Notes under the pieces: generated by a model
Seen by the model: the letters and a program-made list of their open reading frames with translations, nothing else
What the model was told of the DNA's origin: nothing
Database searches by the model: none
Shown here: one piece after another, positions 42,053-51,403 of the stretch
Layout of the letters: every line of letters begins with the position of its first letter
Numbering within the stretch: the first letter of the stretch is position 1
Position numbers and translations under genes: made by a program
Origin: a bacterium OL-1
GTDB taxonomy: Bacteria; Actinomycetota; Coriobacteriia; Coriobacteriales; Atopobiaceae
Direction of reading: 5' to 3'
DNA length: 64,000 bases
Assembly: GCA_000752675.2 (NCBI GenBank)
Contig: LM994625.1
Location: 427,940 to 491,939, forward strand

Positions 42053-42646
42053 TTACTTGGAGTAAAGCTCGACGATGAGCTGGGCATCGATGTCGAGGTC
42101 GATCTGGTCACGGTTGGGAAGCTGGAGCACGGTGCCCTGGAGCTTCTCGATGTCGACCTCAAGCCAGGCCGGCACAGCCATGTGCTCGGAGGAGATGAGG
42201 GCCTCCTTGATGGGGAGAAGGTCCTTGGCCTTGGGGGCCACGGCGACCACGTCGCCAGCCTTCACCTGGTAGGAGGGGATGTCGACGCGGTGGCCGTTCA
42301 CGGTGATGTGACCATGAAGAACGGTCTGGCGGGCCTCCTTGCGGGTGCGAGCAAAGCCAAGGCGGAACACGACGTTGTCGAGCCTGGACTCGAGGATGGT
42401 CATGAGGTTGTCGCCCGTGATGCCCTCGCGCTTAAGAGCCAGCTTGTAGTAGCTGCGGAACTGCTTCTCGAGAACGCCATAGATGAACTTGGCCTTCTGC
42501 TTCTCGCGAAGCTGCGTGCCGTACTCGCTCTCCTGACGGCGACGCTGCTTGGGCTGACGGTGAGATTCCTTGTTGATTCCCATGACGACGGGATCGATGC
42601 CGAGCTGACGGCACCGCTTAAGGACAGGCGTCCTGTCAACTGCCAT
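42053..42646 (-). CDS. rpsD: 30S ribosomal protein S4
   Basis: 197 aa. Primary 16S-binding assembly protein. The 'LDNVVFRLGFARTRKEARQ' S4 RNA-binding domain and 'HGHITVNGHRVDIPS' are clear. The N-terminus lacks the four-cysteine zinc site of the C+ paralogue. Located between rpsK and rpoA. Confidence 0.97.
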   Translation of the reverse strand: MAVDRTPVLKRCRQLGIDPVVMGINKESHRQPKQRRRQESEYGTQLREKQKAKFIYGVLEKQFRSYYKLALKREGITGDNLMTILESRLDNVVFRLGFARTRKEARQTVLHGHITVNGHRVDIPSYQVKAGDVVAVAPKAKDLLPIKEALISSEHMAVPAWLEVDIEKLQGTVLQLPNRDQIDLDIDAQLIVELYSK

Positions 42647-42664
42647 TAGTGGTGTCCTTCCTAG

Positions 42665-43066
42665 CTACACGCGACGACGCTTGCACGGACGGCAACCGTT
42701 GTGCGGAATGGGGGTCTTGTCCTGGATGCCCGAAACCTCGAGGCCGGCGGCCTGGAGGGAGCGGATGGCCGTCTCACGGCCGGAGCCGGGGCCCTTGACG
42801 AACACGGCGACCTTGTGCAGGCCGTGCTCCATGGCTGCCTTGGCAGCGGCCTCGGCGGCAAGCTGCGCCGCGAACGGGGTGGACTTACGGGAGCCCTTGA
42901 AGCCAACGGTGCCGCCGGACTGCCAGGAGATCACGTTGCCCTGGGGGTCGGTGATGGAGACGATGGTGTTGTTGAAGGTGCTCTTGATGTGAGCCTGGCC
43001 CACCGCGATGTTCTTGCGCTCAGAGCGGCGCACGCGGGTGGTACGGGCATTCTTCTTCTGCGGCAT
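42665..43066 (-). CDS. rpsK: 30S ribosomal protein S11
   Basis: 133 aa, platform of the small subunit at the mRNA exit. '[19 protein letters not shown]' and the C-terminal '[18 protein letters not shown]' are diagnostic. 12 bp after rpsM. Confidence 0.97.
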   Translation of the reverse strand: MPQKKNARTTRVRRSERKNIAVGQAHIKSTFNNTIVSITDPQGNVISWQSGGTVGFKGSRKSTPFAAQLAAEAAAKAAMEHGLHKVAVFVKGPGSGRETAIRSLQAAGLEVSGIQDKTPIPHNGCRPCKRRRV

Positions 43067-43078
43067 TGTGTTATCCCC

Positions 43079-43450
43079 TTACGCCTTCTTCTTTGCACCG
43101 ATCTGACGCTTCTTGCCCTTGCGGGTGCGAGCGTTGGTGTGGGTGCGCTGACCGCGAACGGGGAGGCCCTTGCGGTGGCGAAGACCGCGGTAGCAGCCAA
43201 TCTCCATCAGACGGGCAATGTTCTGCCTCACCTCGCGGCGAAGGTCGCCCTCGGTGGTGTAGTTAGCATCGATGTAGTCACGAATCTTGGTGACCTCGTC
43301 CTCCGTCAGGTCCTTGACGCGAGTGGAGGGGTCAACACCGGTCTCCGCGCAAATCTTGGTTGCGGTGGTCTGGCCGATGCCGTAAAGGTAGGTAAGTCCG
43401 ACCTCGACACGCTTGTCACGCGGAAGGTCGACGCCATTGATACGGGCCAA
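43079..43450 (-). CDS. rpsM: 30S ribosomal protein S13
   Basis: 123 aa, head of the small subunit, contacts P-site tRNA and L5. '[20 protein letters not shown]' and '[20 protein letters not shown]' with a basic lysine-rich tail are diagnostic. Follows rpmJ by 21 bp. Confidence 0.97.
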   Translation of the reverse strand: MARINGVDLPRDKRVEVGLTYLYGIGQTTATKICAETGVDPSTRVKDLTEDEVTKIRDYIDANYTTEGDLRREVRQNIARLMEIGCYRGLRHRKGLPVRGQRTHTNARTRKGKKRQIGAKKKA

Positions 43451-43471
43451 CGTGAGTCTCCTCTCAGTTAT

Positions 43472-43585
43472 CTAGCCCTGACGCTGCTTGTGGCGCGGGT
43501 TCTCGCAGATTACGTATACCTTGCCGTGGCGACGAATGATCTTGCACTTGTCGCACATCTTCTTTACCGAAGGACGTACCTTCAT
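43472..43585 (-). CDS. rpmJ: 50S ribosomal protein L36 (zinc form)
   Basis: 37 aa, found by direct reading of the gap between infA and rpsM. It begins [19 protein letters not shown] and has the zinc ligands C11, C14, C27 and H32, so it is the zinc-binding form. A GGAAAG ribosome site precedes ATG 43585. Normal place in the infA-rpmJ-rpsM order. Confidence 0.96.
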   Translation of the reverse strand: MKVRPSVKKMCDKCKIIRRHGKVYVICENPRHKQRQG

Positions 43586-43709
43586 GTGTCTTTCCTTCCA
43601 GTAGACAGTACCTGTACTGGTAGTGCATCTGGCCTGGCAGGTGGTGCTGCCTGGCGCTCTATCTCATCGCCCAGCCGCAGGCGTGAATAACCAGCTGTGT
43701 GCGCAGCGC

Positions 43710-43928
43710 CTACTTGTAGCGGTAGGTGATGCGGCCCCTTGTGAGGTCATACGGCGAAATATCCACCACAACCTTATCGCCGGGCAGAATCCTGATGTAG
43801 TTCATCCGGATCTTCCCCGAGATGGTGCAGAGGATGGTCTTACCGTTCTCAAGCTCGACGTTGAACATGGCGTTAGGCAGGGGCTCGATGACCTTGCCCT
43901 CAAGCTCGATTGCATCCTGTTTGCTCAA
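43710..43928 (-). CDS. infA: Translation initiation factor IF-1
   Basis: 72 aa, binds the A site during initiation. The OB-fold core '[20 protein letters not shown]' and '[20 protein letters not shown]' is diagnostic. I choose TTG 43928 because GAGAGGG lies 5 bp upstream and the product has the exact family length ([11 protein letters not shown] start); the longer frame from 43961 has no such site. An own promoter is likely (43964-43992). Confidence 0.95.
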   Translation of the reverse strand: MSKQDAIELEGKVIEPLPNAMFNVELENGKTILCTISGKIRMNYIRILPGDKVVVDISPYDLTRGRITYRYK

Positions 43929-43963
43929 ATTCAACCCTCTCAACGCTGTGACAGCGACCAAAT

Positions 43964-43992
43964 ATCTTACCTAAAAACATCACAAACGTCCA
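43964..43992 (-). promoter_or_regulatory. Candidate promoter for infA-rpmJ-rpsM-rpsK-rpsD-rpoA-rplQ
   Basis: On the minus strand: -35 TGGACG (43987-43992), 17-bp spacer, -10 TAAGAT (43964-43969), each four of six matches to the consensus. It overlaps a hairpin that may terminate transcripts coming from map. Confidence 0.5.
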
Positions 43993-44021
43993 CGTTGCAC
44001 TTAATTCGCACAACGTGGACG
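43987..44021 (-). terminator. 11-bp perfect hairpin between map and infA
   Basis: CGTCCACGTTG (43987-43997) and CAACGTGGACG (44011-44021) are exact complements with a 13-base loop; on the minus strand TTTGTGATGTTTTTAG follows. Probably a partial terminator ending the spc operon after map. Confidence 0.6.
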
Positions 44022-44043
44022 CACATTATGCGCGAGAGGGGCG

Positions 44044-44838
44044 CTAGGCGTCCTTCTTGCCACCCTGCATATTGCACCAGGGGCCAACCTCATCGGCGGT
44101 GAGAATGACAGGGCCGTCTTTAGTGATGGCAATGGTGTTCTCGTAGTGAGCTGCAGGGAGGTTGTCGTTGGTGACAACGGTCCAACCATTCGAGAGCGTG
44201 TGGGAGTCATAGCTACCCATGGTAATCATGGGCTCGATGGCGATGACCATGCCAGCCTGCAGACGAACGCCGCGGCCACGCTTGCCGTAGTTTGGCACGT
44301 TGGGATCCTCGTGCATCACGTGGCCCACGCCGTGACCAACGTAGTCGCGAACAACCCCATAACCATGAGACTCTGCAAGCTCCTGAATGGCAGCACCAAC
44401 ATCACCAAGGCGATTACCTGGTACCGCCTGCTCGATGCCCGCCTTTAGGCAGTCGCGCGTAACCTCGCAAAGGCCCTTGACCTCGTCCGACACCTCGCCA
44501 ACATAGAAGGTCCAGGCGTTATCTCCCACCCAACCCCCAAGCGTGGCGCCCGTGTCGATTGAGATGATGTCGCCCTCCTTGAGAGCAACGGCGGGAGACG
44601 GAATACCATGGACTATCTGCTCGTTGACCGAGGAGCAGATGCTAGCGGGGAAGCCGCCGTAACCCTTGAAGGTGGGCGTGGCGCCATGCAGACGGATGTA
44701 GCTCTCAACAACCTGGTCAATCTCCCTGGTGGTGATGCCCGGGCGAACCATAGCCCCAGCACGACGAAGGGCCGCCTTGGACACTGCCCCGGCGGCCTTC
44801 ATCTGCTCGATCTGTTCGGGTCTCTTGATGTGAATCAT
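44044..44838 (-). CDS. map: Methionine aminopeptidase, type I
   Basis: 264 aa. Removes the initiator methionine from nascent proteins. Metal ligands are visible: Asp in 'SIDTGATLGGWVGDNAW' (two Asp), His in 'VGHGVGHVMHEDPN', and Glu in 'VIAIEPMI' and near the C-terminus. The start overlaps the adk stop as ATGA. Standard position in the spc operon. Confidence 0.96.
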   Translation of the reverse strand: MIHIKRPEQIEQMKAAGAVSKAALRRAGAMVRPGITTREIDQVVESYIRLHGATPTFKGYGGFPASICSSVNEQIVHGIPSPAVALKEGDIISIDTGATLGGWVGDNAWTFYVGEVSDEVKGLCEVTRDCLKAGIEQAVPGNRLGDVGAAIQELAESHGYGVVRDYVGHGVGHVMHEDPNVPNYGKRGRGVRLQAGMVIAIEPMITMGSYDSHTLSNGWTVVTNDNLPAAHYENTIAITKDGPVILTADEVGPWCNMQGGKKDA

Positions 44839-45461
44839 TTGGTGAGGAGAGCCCTTACGTCGGCATAGACCTCGTCGACCGGCCTGTCTCCATCGACCTC
44901 CTTGAGAATCGAGTGACCGCGATAGTACTCGATAAGCGGTGCGGTCTGCGTCTGATAGACGTCCAAGCGCTTCTGAATCGTCTCCGGCTTGTCATCATCG
45001 CGCTGGTACATCTCGCCGCCGCAGCGCGGGCACACATCCACGCCAGCTGGGGCGGTGTAGCCGCAAGAACGGCAGGTGCGACGAGAGCTCAAGCGCTTCA
45101 CAATGACGTCGGGCTTCACGTCGACGAGAAGCGCAGCGTCAAGGTTGCGCTCCATGGCAGCAAGCTCGGAGTCGAGTGTTACTGCCTGAGCAGTGTTGCG
45201 GGGGAAACCGTCGAGGATGAAGCCAGACTGCGCATCATCCGCCTCGAGACGCTCCTTCACGAGATTGATGACAAGCTGATCAGGGACGAGCTTGCCGGCA
45301 TCCATGTAGGCCTTGGCCTGGAGACCGAGCTCAGACTGCACCTTGACTGCAGCGCGGAGAAGGTCGCCGGTAGAGATGTGAGCAAGCCCAAACTCCTCAA
45401 CCAGCTTCTGCGCCTGCGTGCCCTTGCCTGCGCCCGGGGCACCGAGCAAAACGATGTTCAT
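44835..45461 (-). CDS. adk: Adenylate kinase (zinc-LID form)
   Basis: 208 aa. Interconverts ATP+AMP and 2 ADP. P-loop GAPGAGKGT at residues 7-15. The LID holds four cysteines (C130, C133, C144, C147), the zinc-binding Gram-positive type. ATG 45461 follows AAGGGGG at 6 bp; an in-frame ATG two codons upstream abuts the ribosome site. Overlaps map by 4 bp and follows secY by 61 bp. Confidence 0.96.
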   Translation of the reverse strand: MNIVLLGAPGAGKGTQAQKLVEEFGLAHISTGDLLRAAVKVQSELGLQAKAYMDAGKLVPDQLVINLVKERLEADDAQSGFILDGFPRNTAQAVTLDSELAAMERNLDAALLVDVKPDVIVKRLSSRRTCRSCGYTAPAGVDVCPRCGGEMYQRDDDKPETIQKRLDVYQTQTAPLIEYYRGHSILKEVDGDRPVDEVYADVRALLTK

Positions 45462-45522
45462 GTGCATCCCCCTTCAAAAAAGGGTGCCGGCCCAACGACC
45501 GGCACCCAGCGTTACAGATTGC

Positions 45523-46800
45523 CTACTTAAAGAAGCCATCGTAGTTGTGCATCTTGAGTTGGCTCTCGAGTGACGCGATGGTGTCCATGGCCACGCCGAC
45601 CATGATGAGCACCGAGGTCCCGCCAAACGACTGGATGAGCGTGTCGTTTGTGAACCAGAAGATGATAGTGGGCACCACGGCAAGGACTGCCATGAAGAGT
45701 GCACCAGGAAGCGTGACGTGGTCAATGGTGCTCTTGATGTAGGCCGCCGTTGCAGCTCCCGGCCTCACACCCGGGATGAAACCACCCTGCTTGCGGAGCT
45801 GGTCGGCCGTCTCCTCGGGGTTGAAAACCATCGACGTGTAGAAGTACGCGAAGAACACGATGAGCACCACGGAGAGGACCCAGTTGAGCCAGCCCGAAGA
45901 GAGGGCGTTGGCAACGGCCTGAATCCAGCCCACGCCCGGGAAGAACACGGCGATCTGGGCCGGGAAGTACAGCACTGCGGAGGCGAAGATAATGGGCACG
46001 ACGCCAGCCGTGTTGACCTTAATGGGGAGGTAGGTATTCTGCCCGCCCATGACCCGGCGGCCCACCACGCGCTTGGCGTACTGCACGGGGATGCGGCGCT
46101 GGCCGCGCTCCACGTACACAATGAGCGGCACGATTGCAACGATCACGATGAGCGTGATGACCGTGAGCAGCGCATTGCCGTTGGTGGTCACCGAGGAGAT
46201 GAGCGCCGACGGCAGACCGGACATGATGTTTGCAAAGATGATGAGCGACATGCCGTTGCCAACGCCGCGCTGGGTGATGACCTCGCCCAGCCACATGATG
46301 ATCACTGCGCCCACGAGCATCGTGAAGACCACAATGACGTTCACGAGTGCCTCGGAGATGCCCATCTGGGAGAACGTCACGCCATAGCTCTTGAAGTAGA
46401 AGAGGTAGGCAATGGCGTTGAGAAGAGCAAGGCCAATGGTGAGGTAACGGGTGTACTGCGTGATCTTGCGCTGACCCGACTCCCCCTCCTTGGCAAGCTC
46501 ACCCAGCGAGGGAACCACTGCCTGAAACATCTGGAGGATGATCTGGGCAGTGATGTAGGGCATGATGCCCAGGCTGAAGACGGACATGCGCGAAAGGGCG
46601 CCGCCCGAGAACAGGTTGAGCACCGCCATGGCACCGCTCGAGGAGACGCCGGACGCATACGCGCTCAGCATCTCCTGGAACGGGGCGCCAGGCACGGGAA
46701 GGTACGCACCGAAGCGGTAGAGAACGAGAATCCCCACGGTGAGGAGAATCTTCTTCCTCAGTTCCGGCACTCGGAAAGCGTTGGCGATTCCGTTTAGCAC
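45523..46800 (-). CDS. secY: Preprotein translocase subunit SecY
   Basis: 425 aa, ten membrane helices; the protein-conducting channel of the Sec system. '[12 protein letters not shown]', '[14 protein letters not shown]' and '[20 protein letters not shown]' are diagnostic. GTG start, which lies inside the last codons of rplO (7-bp overlap), so translation is coupled. Confidence 0.96.
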   Translation of the reverse strand: MLNGIANAFRVPELRKKILLTVGILVLYRFGAYLPVPGAPFQEMLSAYASGVSSSGAMAVLNLFSGGALSRMSVFSLGIMPYITAQIILQMFQAVVPSLGELAKEGESGQRKITQYTRYLTIGLALLNAIAYLFYFKSYGVTFSQMGISEALVNVIVVFTMLVGAVIIMWLGEVITQRGVGNGMSLIIFANIMSGLPSALISSVTTNGNALLTVITLIVIVAIVPLIVYVERGQRRIPVQYAKRVVGRRVMGGQNTYLPIKVNTAGVVPIIFASAVLYFPAQIAVFFPGVGWIQAVANALSSGWLNWVLSVVLIVFFAYFYTSMVFNPEETADQLRKQGGFIPGVRPGAATAAYIKSTIDHVTLPGALFMAVLAVVPTIIFWFTNDTLIQSFGGTSVLIMVGVAMDTIASLESQLKMHNYDGFFK

Positions 46801-47243
46801 GCCGGCTCGACCTTTCCTCCGGCCGCCTCAATCTTGATCTTGGCCGAGGCGGAAACCTTGTCCACCTTGACAGTGAGCTTCTTGGTGAGCTCGCCGTCAC
46901 CGAGGACCTTCACAGGAACATACGTGTGCTTGATGACGCCCTTGGCGACCAGGGACTCGGCATCGACGGTGTCGCCATCTTCGAAGACCTCCTGGAGGCG
47001 GTCAACGTTGACGGGTGCGTACTCGACGCGGTTGGGGTTCCTAAAGCCGGGGAGCTTAGGAAGACGCATAGCGAGCGGCTGCTGGCCGCCCTCGAAGCCG
47101 GCGCCCTTGCCGCCGCCAGAGCGGGAGAGCTGGCCCTTGGTGCCGCGGCCAGCGGTGGTGCCGTGGCCGGAAGAGTTGCCGCGACCAATGCGCTTGCGGT
47201 TCTTCCTGGAGCCCTCTGCGGGGCGCAGATCATTGAGCTGCAT
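46794..47243 (-). CDS. rplO: 50S ribosomal protein L15
   Basis: 149 aa. Gly/Arg-rich N-terminus ('[19 protein letters not shown]') followed by '[18 protein letters not shown]', diagnostic for L15. Ends in ...PAC, with its stop codon inside the secY start region. Confidence 0.97.
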   Translation of the reverse strand: MQLNDLRPAEGSRKNRKRIGRGNSSGHGTTAGRGTKGQLSRSGGGKGAGFEGGQQPLAMRLPKLPGFRNPNRVEYAPVNVDRLQEVFEDGDTVDAESLVAKGVIKHTYVPVKVLGDGELTKKLTVKVDKVSASAKIKIEAAGGKVEPAC

Positions 47244-47254
47244 TTGGATGACTC

Positions 47255-47443
47255 CTAGTTCTCTTCAACGGTCACGAGGTGCTTGACCTTGAAGATCATG
47301 CCTCGGACGCTGGGGTTGTCGGGCAGGACGGCGACGTCGCCGATCTTGCGAAGGCCCATGGCACGGCAGGTGGCCGTCTGGTCCTTCTTCACCTGCGTCA
47401 CGGCGCTGCGGACGAGGGTGACGGTGAGCTTCTTCTCTGCCAT
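47255..47443 (-). CDS. rpmD: 50S ribosomal protein L30
   Basis: 62 aa. '[18 protein letters not shown]' and '[20 protein letters not shown]' match the family; normal length and position between rpsE and rplO. Confidence 0.95.
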   Translation of the reverse strand: MAEKKLTVTLVRSAVTQVKKDQTATCRAMGLRKIGDVAVLPDNPSVRGMIFKVKHLVTVEEN

Positions 47444-47445
47444 CG

Positions 47446-47967
47446 CTAGTTCTCCTTCCCGACGAACATCTCGGAGACGGTGATGCCACGGCGCTTGGCG
47501 GTCTCCTGGGGGCTGGAGAGCTCCTTCAGGCCCTCGGCAGCCGCCTTGATGATGTTCATGGCGTTATCGGTGCCCAGGGACTTAGAGAGAACGTTGGTGA
47601 TGCCGGCGAGCTCGAAGAGCGGGCGGACAGGGCCGCCGGCGATGACGCCGGTACCCTCGATAGCCGGCTTGATGAGAACGCGCCCGGCGCCGTAGTGGCC
47701 CTCGACCGTGTGGGGCACGCTGCCCTCGGCGGTAACGGGAACCTTGAACATGTTCTTCTTGGCGTCCTCGACGCCCTTCTGGATAGCCAGGGGCACCTCA
47801 GTGGAACGACCCATGCCCAGGCCCACGTTACCCTTGCCGTCACCAACGACGACGAGAGCCACGAGGGACATGCGACGGCCGCCCTTGACGGTCTTGGAGA
47901 CGCGGTGGATGTAGACGACGCGCTCCTGAAGGTCCGTGTCCTGCTGGCGCTTACGATCACGTGCCAT
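47446..47967 (-). CDS. rpsE: 30S ribosomal protein S5
   Basis: 173 aa. 'QERVVYIHRVSKTVKGGRRM' and 'GHYGAGRVLIKPAIEGTGVI' are diagnostic of S5, involved in decoding accuracy and mRNA unwinding. Two bases separate it from rpmD. Confidence 0.97.
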   Translation of the reverse strand: MARDRKRQQDTDLQERVVYIHRVSKTVKGGRRMSLVALVVVGDGKGNVGLGMGRSTEVPLAIQKGVEDAKKNMFKVPVTAEGSVPHTVEGHYGAGRVLIKPAIEGTGVIAGGPVRPLFELAGITNVLSKSLGTDNAMNIIKAAAEGLKELSSPQETAKRRGITVSEMFVGKEN

Positions 47968-47976
47968 TGAATCCTC

Positions 47977-48345
47977 CTAGAACTTCAGGCCCGCGCTGCG
48001 GGCACCGTCTGCCAGAGCCTGGACACGGCCGTGATAGATACGGCCGCCACGGTCGAACTTCACCGTGGTGATGCCCTTCTCGATGGCGCGCTTGCCAACG
48101 AGCTCGCCCACGAACGCGGCGGCCTCCTTGTTGGAGCCCACCTTTCCGGTTGCGCGGAACTCGGGGTCGAGGGTCGAGGCAGAGCAGAGCGTCTTGCCCT
48201 CAGTGTCATCGATGACCTGTGCATAGATGTTGGCGTTGGTGCGGTGCACGCAGAGGCGGGGACGCTCTGGGGTACCGAAGATCTTGGCGCGGACGCGACG
48301 CTTGCGACGCGCGAGGCCAGCTGCCTTCTTCTGATACTTGTTCAT
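47977..48345 (-). CDS. rplR: 50S ribosomal protein L18
   Basis: 122 aa, binds 5S rRNA. '[19 protein letters not shown]'-like segment (here [19 protein letters not shown]) and C-terminal '[20 protein letters not shown]' are diagnostic. Confidence 0.97.
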   Translation of the reverse strand: MNKYQKKAAGLARRKRRVRAKIFGTPERPRLCVHRTNANIYAQVIDDTEGKTLCSASTLDPEFRATGKVGSNKEAAAFVGELVGKRAIEKGITTVKFDRGGRIYHGRVQALADGARSAGLKF

Positions 48346-48405
48346 TCCTTCTCCTTAGTCACGCCACCACCTGACGGGGTGATGGTCTTGTGCCTGGTCC
48401 TATTA

Positions 48406-48942
48406 CTACTTGGCGGCCTTGCCGAGCTTGCGGCGGATGTGCTCGCCCTCGTAGTGGATACCCTTGCCCTTGTACGGCTCGGGCGGACGCTTCTCGCGAA
48501 TCTCGGCGGCAACCTGGCCAACCTGCTCCTTGGAAATGCCCTTCACCGTAATGTGGGTGTTGTCGGGCACCTCGAACGAGATGTTCTCGGGGCAAGCGAA
48601 GATGACGGGGTGCGAGTAGCCGAGGGAGAGGTCGAGGTCCTTGCCCTTGAGCGCAGCACGATAGCCAACGCCCGTGAGCTCGAGCTTCTTCTCGAAGCCC
48701 TCGGAGACGCCAACGACCATGTTGTGGATGAGGGTGCGGACGAGGCCCTGCTGAGCGTTGGACTCCTTGGACTCGTCAACGCGGGAGACCGTGAGGACGT
48801 CACCGTCCAGGGCGATGCTCACAAGCTCAGAGAAGGTGCGGGTGAGCTCACCCTTGCTGCCCTTGGCCGAGACGGTGGTGCCGTCGATGGTCACCGTGAC
48901 TCCAGCCGGAATCTGGACAGGCTTCTTACCAATACGAGACAT
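48406..48942 (-). CDS. rplF: 50S ribosomal protein L6
   Basis: 178 aa. 'MSRIGKKPVQIPAGVTVTI' start and 'EPYKGKGIHYEGEHIRRKLG' end are diagnostic. A 60-bp gap to rplR is longer than most in this cluster but shows no clear terminator. Confidence 0.97.
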   Translation of the reverse strand: MSRIGKKPVQIPAGVTVTIDGTTVSAKGSKGELTRTFSELVSIALDGDVLTVSRVDESKESNAQQGLVRTLIHNMVVGVSEGFEKKLELTGVGYRAALKGKDLDLSLGYSHPVIFACPENISFEVPDNTHITVKGISKEQVGQVAAEIREKRPPEPYKGKGIHYEGEHIRRKLGKAAK

Positions 48943-48973
48943 TGTCTCCTCCTATCTTGATTCAGCGGGAGTT

Positions 48974-49372
48974 TTACCAGATGTAGGCGATGACCTCGCC
49001 GCCGACGCCGAGCTTGCGAGCGTCGCGGTCGCACATCATGCCCTTGGAAGTAGAGATAACGGCAGTGCCGAGGCCACCCAGGACGCGGGGAAGCTTGTCC
49101 GCCTGGGAGTAGATGCGAAGGCCCGGCTTGGAGATGCGACGGATGCCGCGGATGACGCGGGCGCGCCTGTTGCCGTACTTAAGCGTGATGTGAAGGGTCT
49201 TCTGGGGCTTGGTGTCCTCCACCTCGTAGCCCTCGATGTAGCCCTCCTCCTTGATGACGCGAGCGATCTCGACGAGCACCTTGGTCGAGGGCATGGAGAC
49301 CTCGGCCTTGCCCGCTGAGTTCGCGTTGCGGATGCGCGTCAGCATGTCTGAAATGGGATCGGTAATCTTCAT
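48974..49372 (-). CDS. rpsH: 30S ribosomal protein S8
   Basis: 132 aa. '[20 protein letters not shown]' start and '[20 protein letters not shown]' end are diagnostic. ATG 49372 gives the family length; the longer frame from 49426 is unsupported. S8 is the classical translational autoregulator of the spc operon in E. coli, which acts near rplE; here the spc genes start a separate unit at rplE. Confidence 0.97.
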   Translation of the reverse strand: MKITDPISDMLTRIRNANSAGKAEVSMPSTKVLVEIARVIKEEGYIEGYEVEDTKPQKTLHITLKYGNRRARVIRGIRRISKPGLRIYSQADKLPRVLGGLGTAVISTSKGMMCDRDARKLGVGGEVIAYIW

Positions 49373-49459
49373 TGATCCTTCTCCTTCGTCATGATGAAAC
49401 TGCGTGTCCGGTTCGCCCAAACCCATGGCATGGGCGCCTGGACGCCAGAGCCCTGCGCC

Positions 49460-49645
49460 CTACCAGCTTGCCTTGCGGACGCCAGGAAGCTCGCCCTTGC
49501 TCGCCAGCTCGCGGAAGCAGACACGGCAGAGACCGAACTTGCGATAGACGGAGTGGGGACGCCCACAACGCTGGCAGCGGTTCTGCTTGCGCGTCGAGAA
49601 CTTCGGCTCGCGGTTCGCCTTGACGATCATCGATGTCTTAGCCAC
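49460..49645 (-). CDS. rpsN: 30S ribosomal protein S14, type Z
   Basis: 61 aa from GTG 49645, with AAGGAGG upstream. Zinc ligands C24, C27, C40 and C43 make it the short zinc form. '[20 protein letters not shown]' is diagnostic. A longer frame with 7 extra residues is not supported. Confidence 0.96.
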   Translation of the reverse strand: MAKTSMIVKANREPKFSTRKQNRCQRCGRPHSVYRKFGLCRVCFRELASKGELPGVRKASW

Positions 49646-49714
49646 AAATCCTCCTTCATAGTGCATCTTGACCGCCCGGTGACATCCCGGGCGAGGTCAT
49701 TGCGATGGTTTGGC

Positions 49715-50275
49715 CTACTCCGCCTTGAACGGGAAGTGGAAGGCGTCGAGAAGCGCCTTGCCCTCCTCGTCGGTGGGAGCGGTGGTCACGATGGTGATGT
49801 CCATGCCGCGCGTACGGTCGATCTTGTCGAAGTCAATCTCGGGGAAAATCAGCTGCTCAGTGACGCCCATGGAGTAGTTGCCGCGGCCGTCGAAGCTCTT
49901 GGGCGAGAGGCCACGGAAGTCGCGGATGCGCGGGATGGCGACTGCGATGAGGCGGTCGAGGAACTCCCACATACGGTCGCCACGAAGGGTGACCTTGGCG
50001 CCAATGGCCTGGCCGGCGCGCAGGTGGAAGGTTGCGATAGACTTACGGGCGTGCGTGACGAGCGGCTGCTGGCCGGTGATGGCACGCAGGTCGGCGATGG
50101 CGCCGTCGATTGCCTTGGAATCGGTTGCGGCCTCGCCAACGCCCATGTTCACGACGATCTTCTCGAAGCGAGGGATCTGCATGACGTTGCCGTAGTTGAA
50201 CTGCTTCTGCAGCTCGTCGCGGACCTCGTCGTAGTACTTCTGCTTGAGGCGGGGCACGCACTTCTCTTCTGCCAT
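49715..50275 (-). CDS. rplE: 50S ribosomal protein L5
   Basis: 186 aa, binds 5S rRNA and bridges to S13. '[20 protein letters not shown]' and '[20 protein letters not shown]' are diagnostic. AAGGAG lies 6 bp before ATG 50275. Unusually it does not follow rplX: about 2.2 kb with two other genes separates them, and a promoter of its own is visible at 50403-50431. Confidence 0.97.
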   Translation of the reverse strand: MAEEKCVPRLKQKYYDEVRDELQKQFNYGNVMQIPRFEKIVVNMGVGEAATDSKAIDGAIADLRAITGQQPLVTHARKSIATFHLRAGQAIGAKVTLRGDRMWEFLDRLIAVAIPRIRDFRGLSPKSFDGRGNYSMGVTEQLIFPEIDFDKIDRTRGMDITIVTTAPTDEEGKALLDAFHFPFKAE

Positions 50276-50402
50276 GTTCACTCCTTAAATCTTGGTGGTT
50301 TACGTGCGGGGTTTCTTTCTCGCACCCCCTGGGGTGGCACTCCCAGGAGCCAGCATCTACACCGCGAGACAGCATAGTCCCTGCCTAGCGACGCAATTTC
50401 AA

Positions 50403-50431
50403 ATCATAGTGTTTCCGGCGCTTTTCTGCCA
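50403..50431 (-). promoter_or_regulatory. Promoter candidate for the rplE-to-map unit
   Basis: On the minus strand: -35 TGGCAG (50426-50431), 17-bp spacer, -10 TATGAT (50403-50408, five of six to consensus). The resulting leader to rplE is about 120 nt and contains a GGGTGGCAC/GTGCCACCC-type foldable stretch, room for autoregulation. Confidence 0.6.
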
Positions 50432-50553
50432 GCCCTCAAGTTTGCTGGTTTTGTCGCTGAGAAATTCTCCTCAGTATCAACACGAGAGACCCCTCCCCGC
50501 GTGGCGGAAAGGGGTCCTTGCACTAATGAAGCCCGGATGTTCGGACCGTCTGG

Positions 50554-51297
50554 CTAGTCGAGCTTCTTGCCACACTCGGGGCAGAAGTGAGAGCCTGGCT
50601 GGACGGGCGCACCGCACACGGGGCAGAACCCACCCGCGGCAGGGGCCGCCTGCTCGGCGCTTGGCGTCTCCGGTGCAAGGGCAGGCTCCGGCTGGCCTGC
50701 AGCTCCCTGTGGCTGCTCGGGCTGATCGGGCGCCTCGGGCGGCTGCGGCGCGTGGTGTGCCGGCGCCTCGGGCGCAGGCTGGAACGGCGGCTGCGGCGCG
50801 GGGCCAGCGGGAGGCAGCTCGGAGGCGGGGCGGCTCCCCAGCATGCCCTTAATGTCGCTAGTGTTGCGCGTGATGATGACGCTCAGCATCACGGACTCAA
50901 AGGACACGCGCTCGAGCAGCTCGATAATCAGGCAGAGGATGGCGCACATGATAAGCGTGATGAGAAATACCACGATGCCGTCTGCCAGGCTCGCCAGCAC
51001 CAGCGCCAGGAAGAAGAACGCGGTGAAGATGGCGCAGAAGATGTAGAGCGCCCTTAGGATCTTGTCTATCACGAGCTTGTCGAAGCGTAGGAAGGGCCCC
51101 CATGTGCTCTTGTCCTTGAAGCTCAGGGGCTGCTCGTTGCCATCGCTTGCGTATTTGCGGTATACAACCACGGCAAGCACAATGGCGGCAATGAAGCCAA
51201 TGACGACCAGAGTCACAAAGATACCGCCTGCCGCACCAATGCCAAAACTTGGGCCACCGTATCCGTAGTTTTCGTACCCGTACCCATATCCGTACAT
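50554..51297 (-). CDS. Membrane protein with Tyr/Gly-rich N-terminus and C-terminal zinc ribbon
   Basis: 247 aa, unknown function. Residues 1-20 are Tyr/Gly-rich ('MYGYGYGYENYGYGG'). Helices lie at about 25-48, 85-108 and 108-130. A Pro/Ala/Gln-rich linker (about 165-220) leads to a zinc ribbon with C225, C228, C239 and C242 (CxxC-x10-CxxC). It lies inside the ribosomal cluster, after a 2-hydroxyacid dehydrogenase gene and before the rplE promoter. Similar zinc-ribbon membrane proteins are common in gut actinobacteria without known roles. The same spacing of cysteines occurs in the protein inserted after rpsJ. Confidence 0.85.
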   Translation of the reverse strand: MYGYGYGYENYGYGGPSFGIGAAGGIFVTLVVIGFIAAIVLAVVVYRKYASDGNEQPLSFKDKSTWGPFLRFDKLVIDKILRALYIFCAIFTAFFFLALVLASLADGIVVFLITLIMCAILCLIIELLERVSFESVMLSVIITRNTSDIKGMLGSRPASELPPAGPAPQPPFQPAPEAPAHHAPQPPEAPDQPEQPQGAAGQPEPALAPETPSAEQAAPAAGGFCPVCGAPVQPGSHFCPECGKKLD

Positions 51298-51403
51298 GGC
51301 GCTCCTTTCGGTTGGTCGAGCGTCGTTCGCCCGATGCCTGCGCGCCCCGTGGGTAATGGGGCACGGCCCTTTGGGCTTCTCTCATGGTAATACAGGGCTT
51401 GGC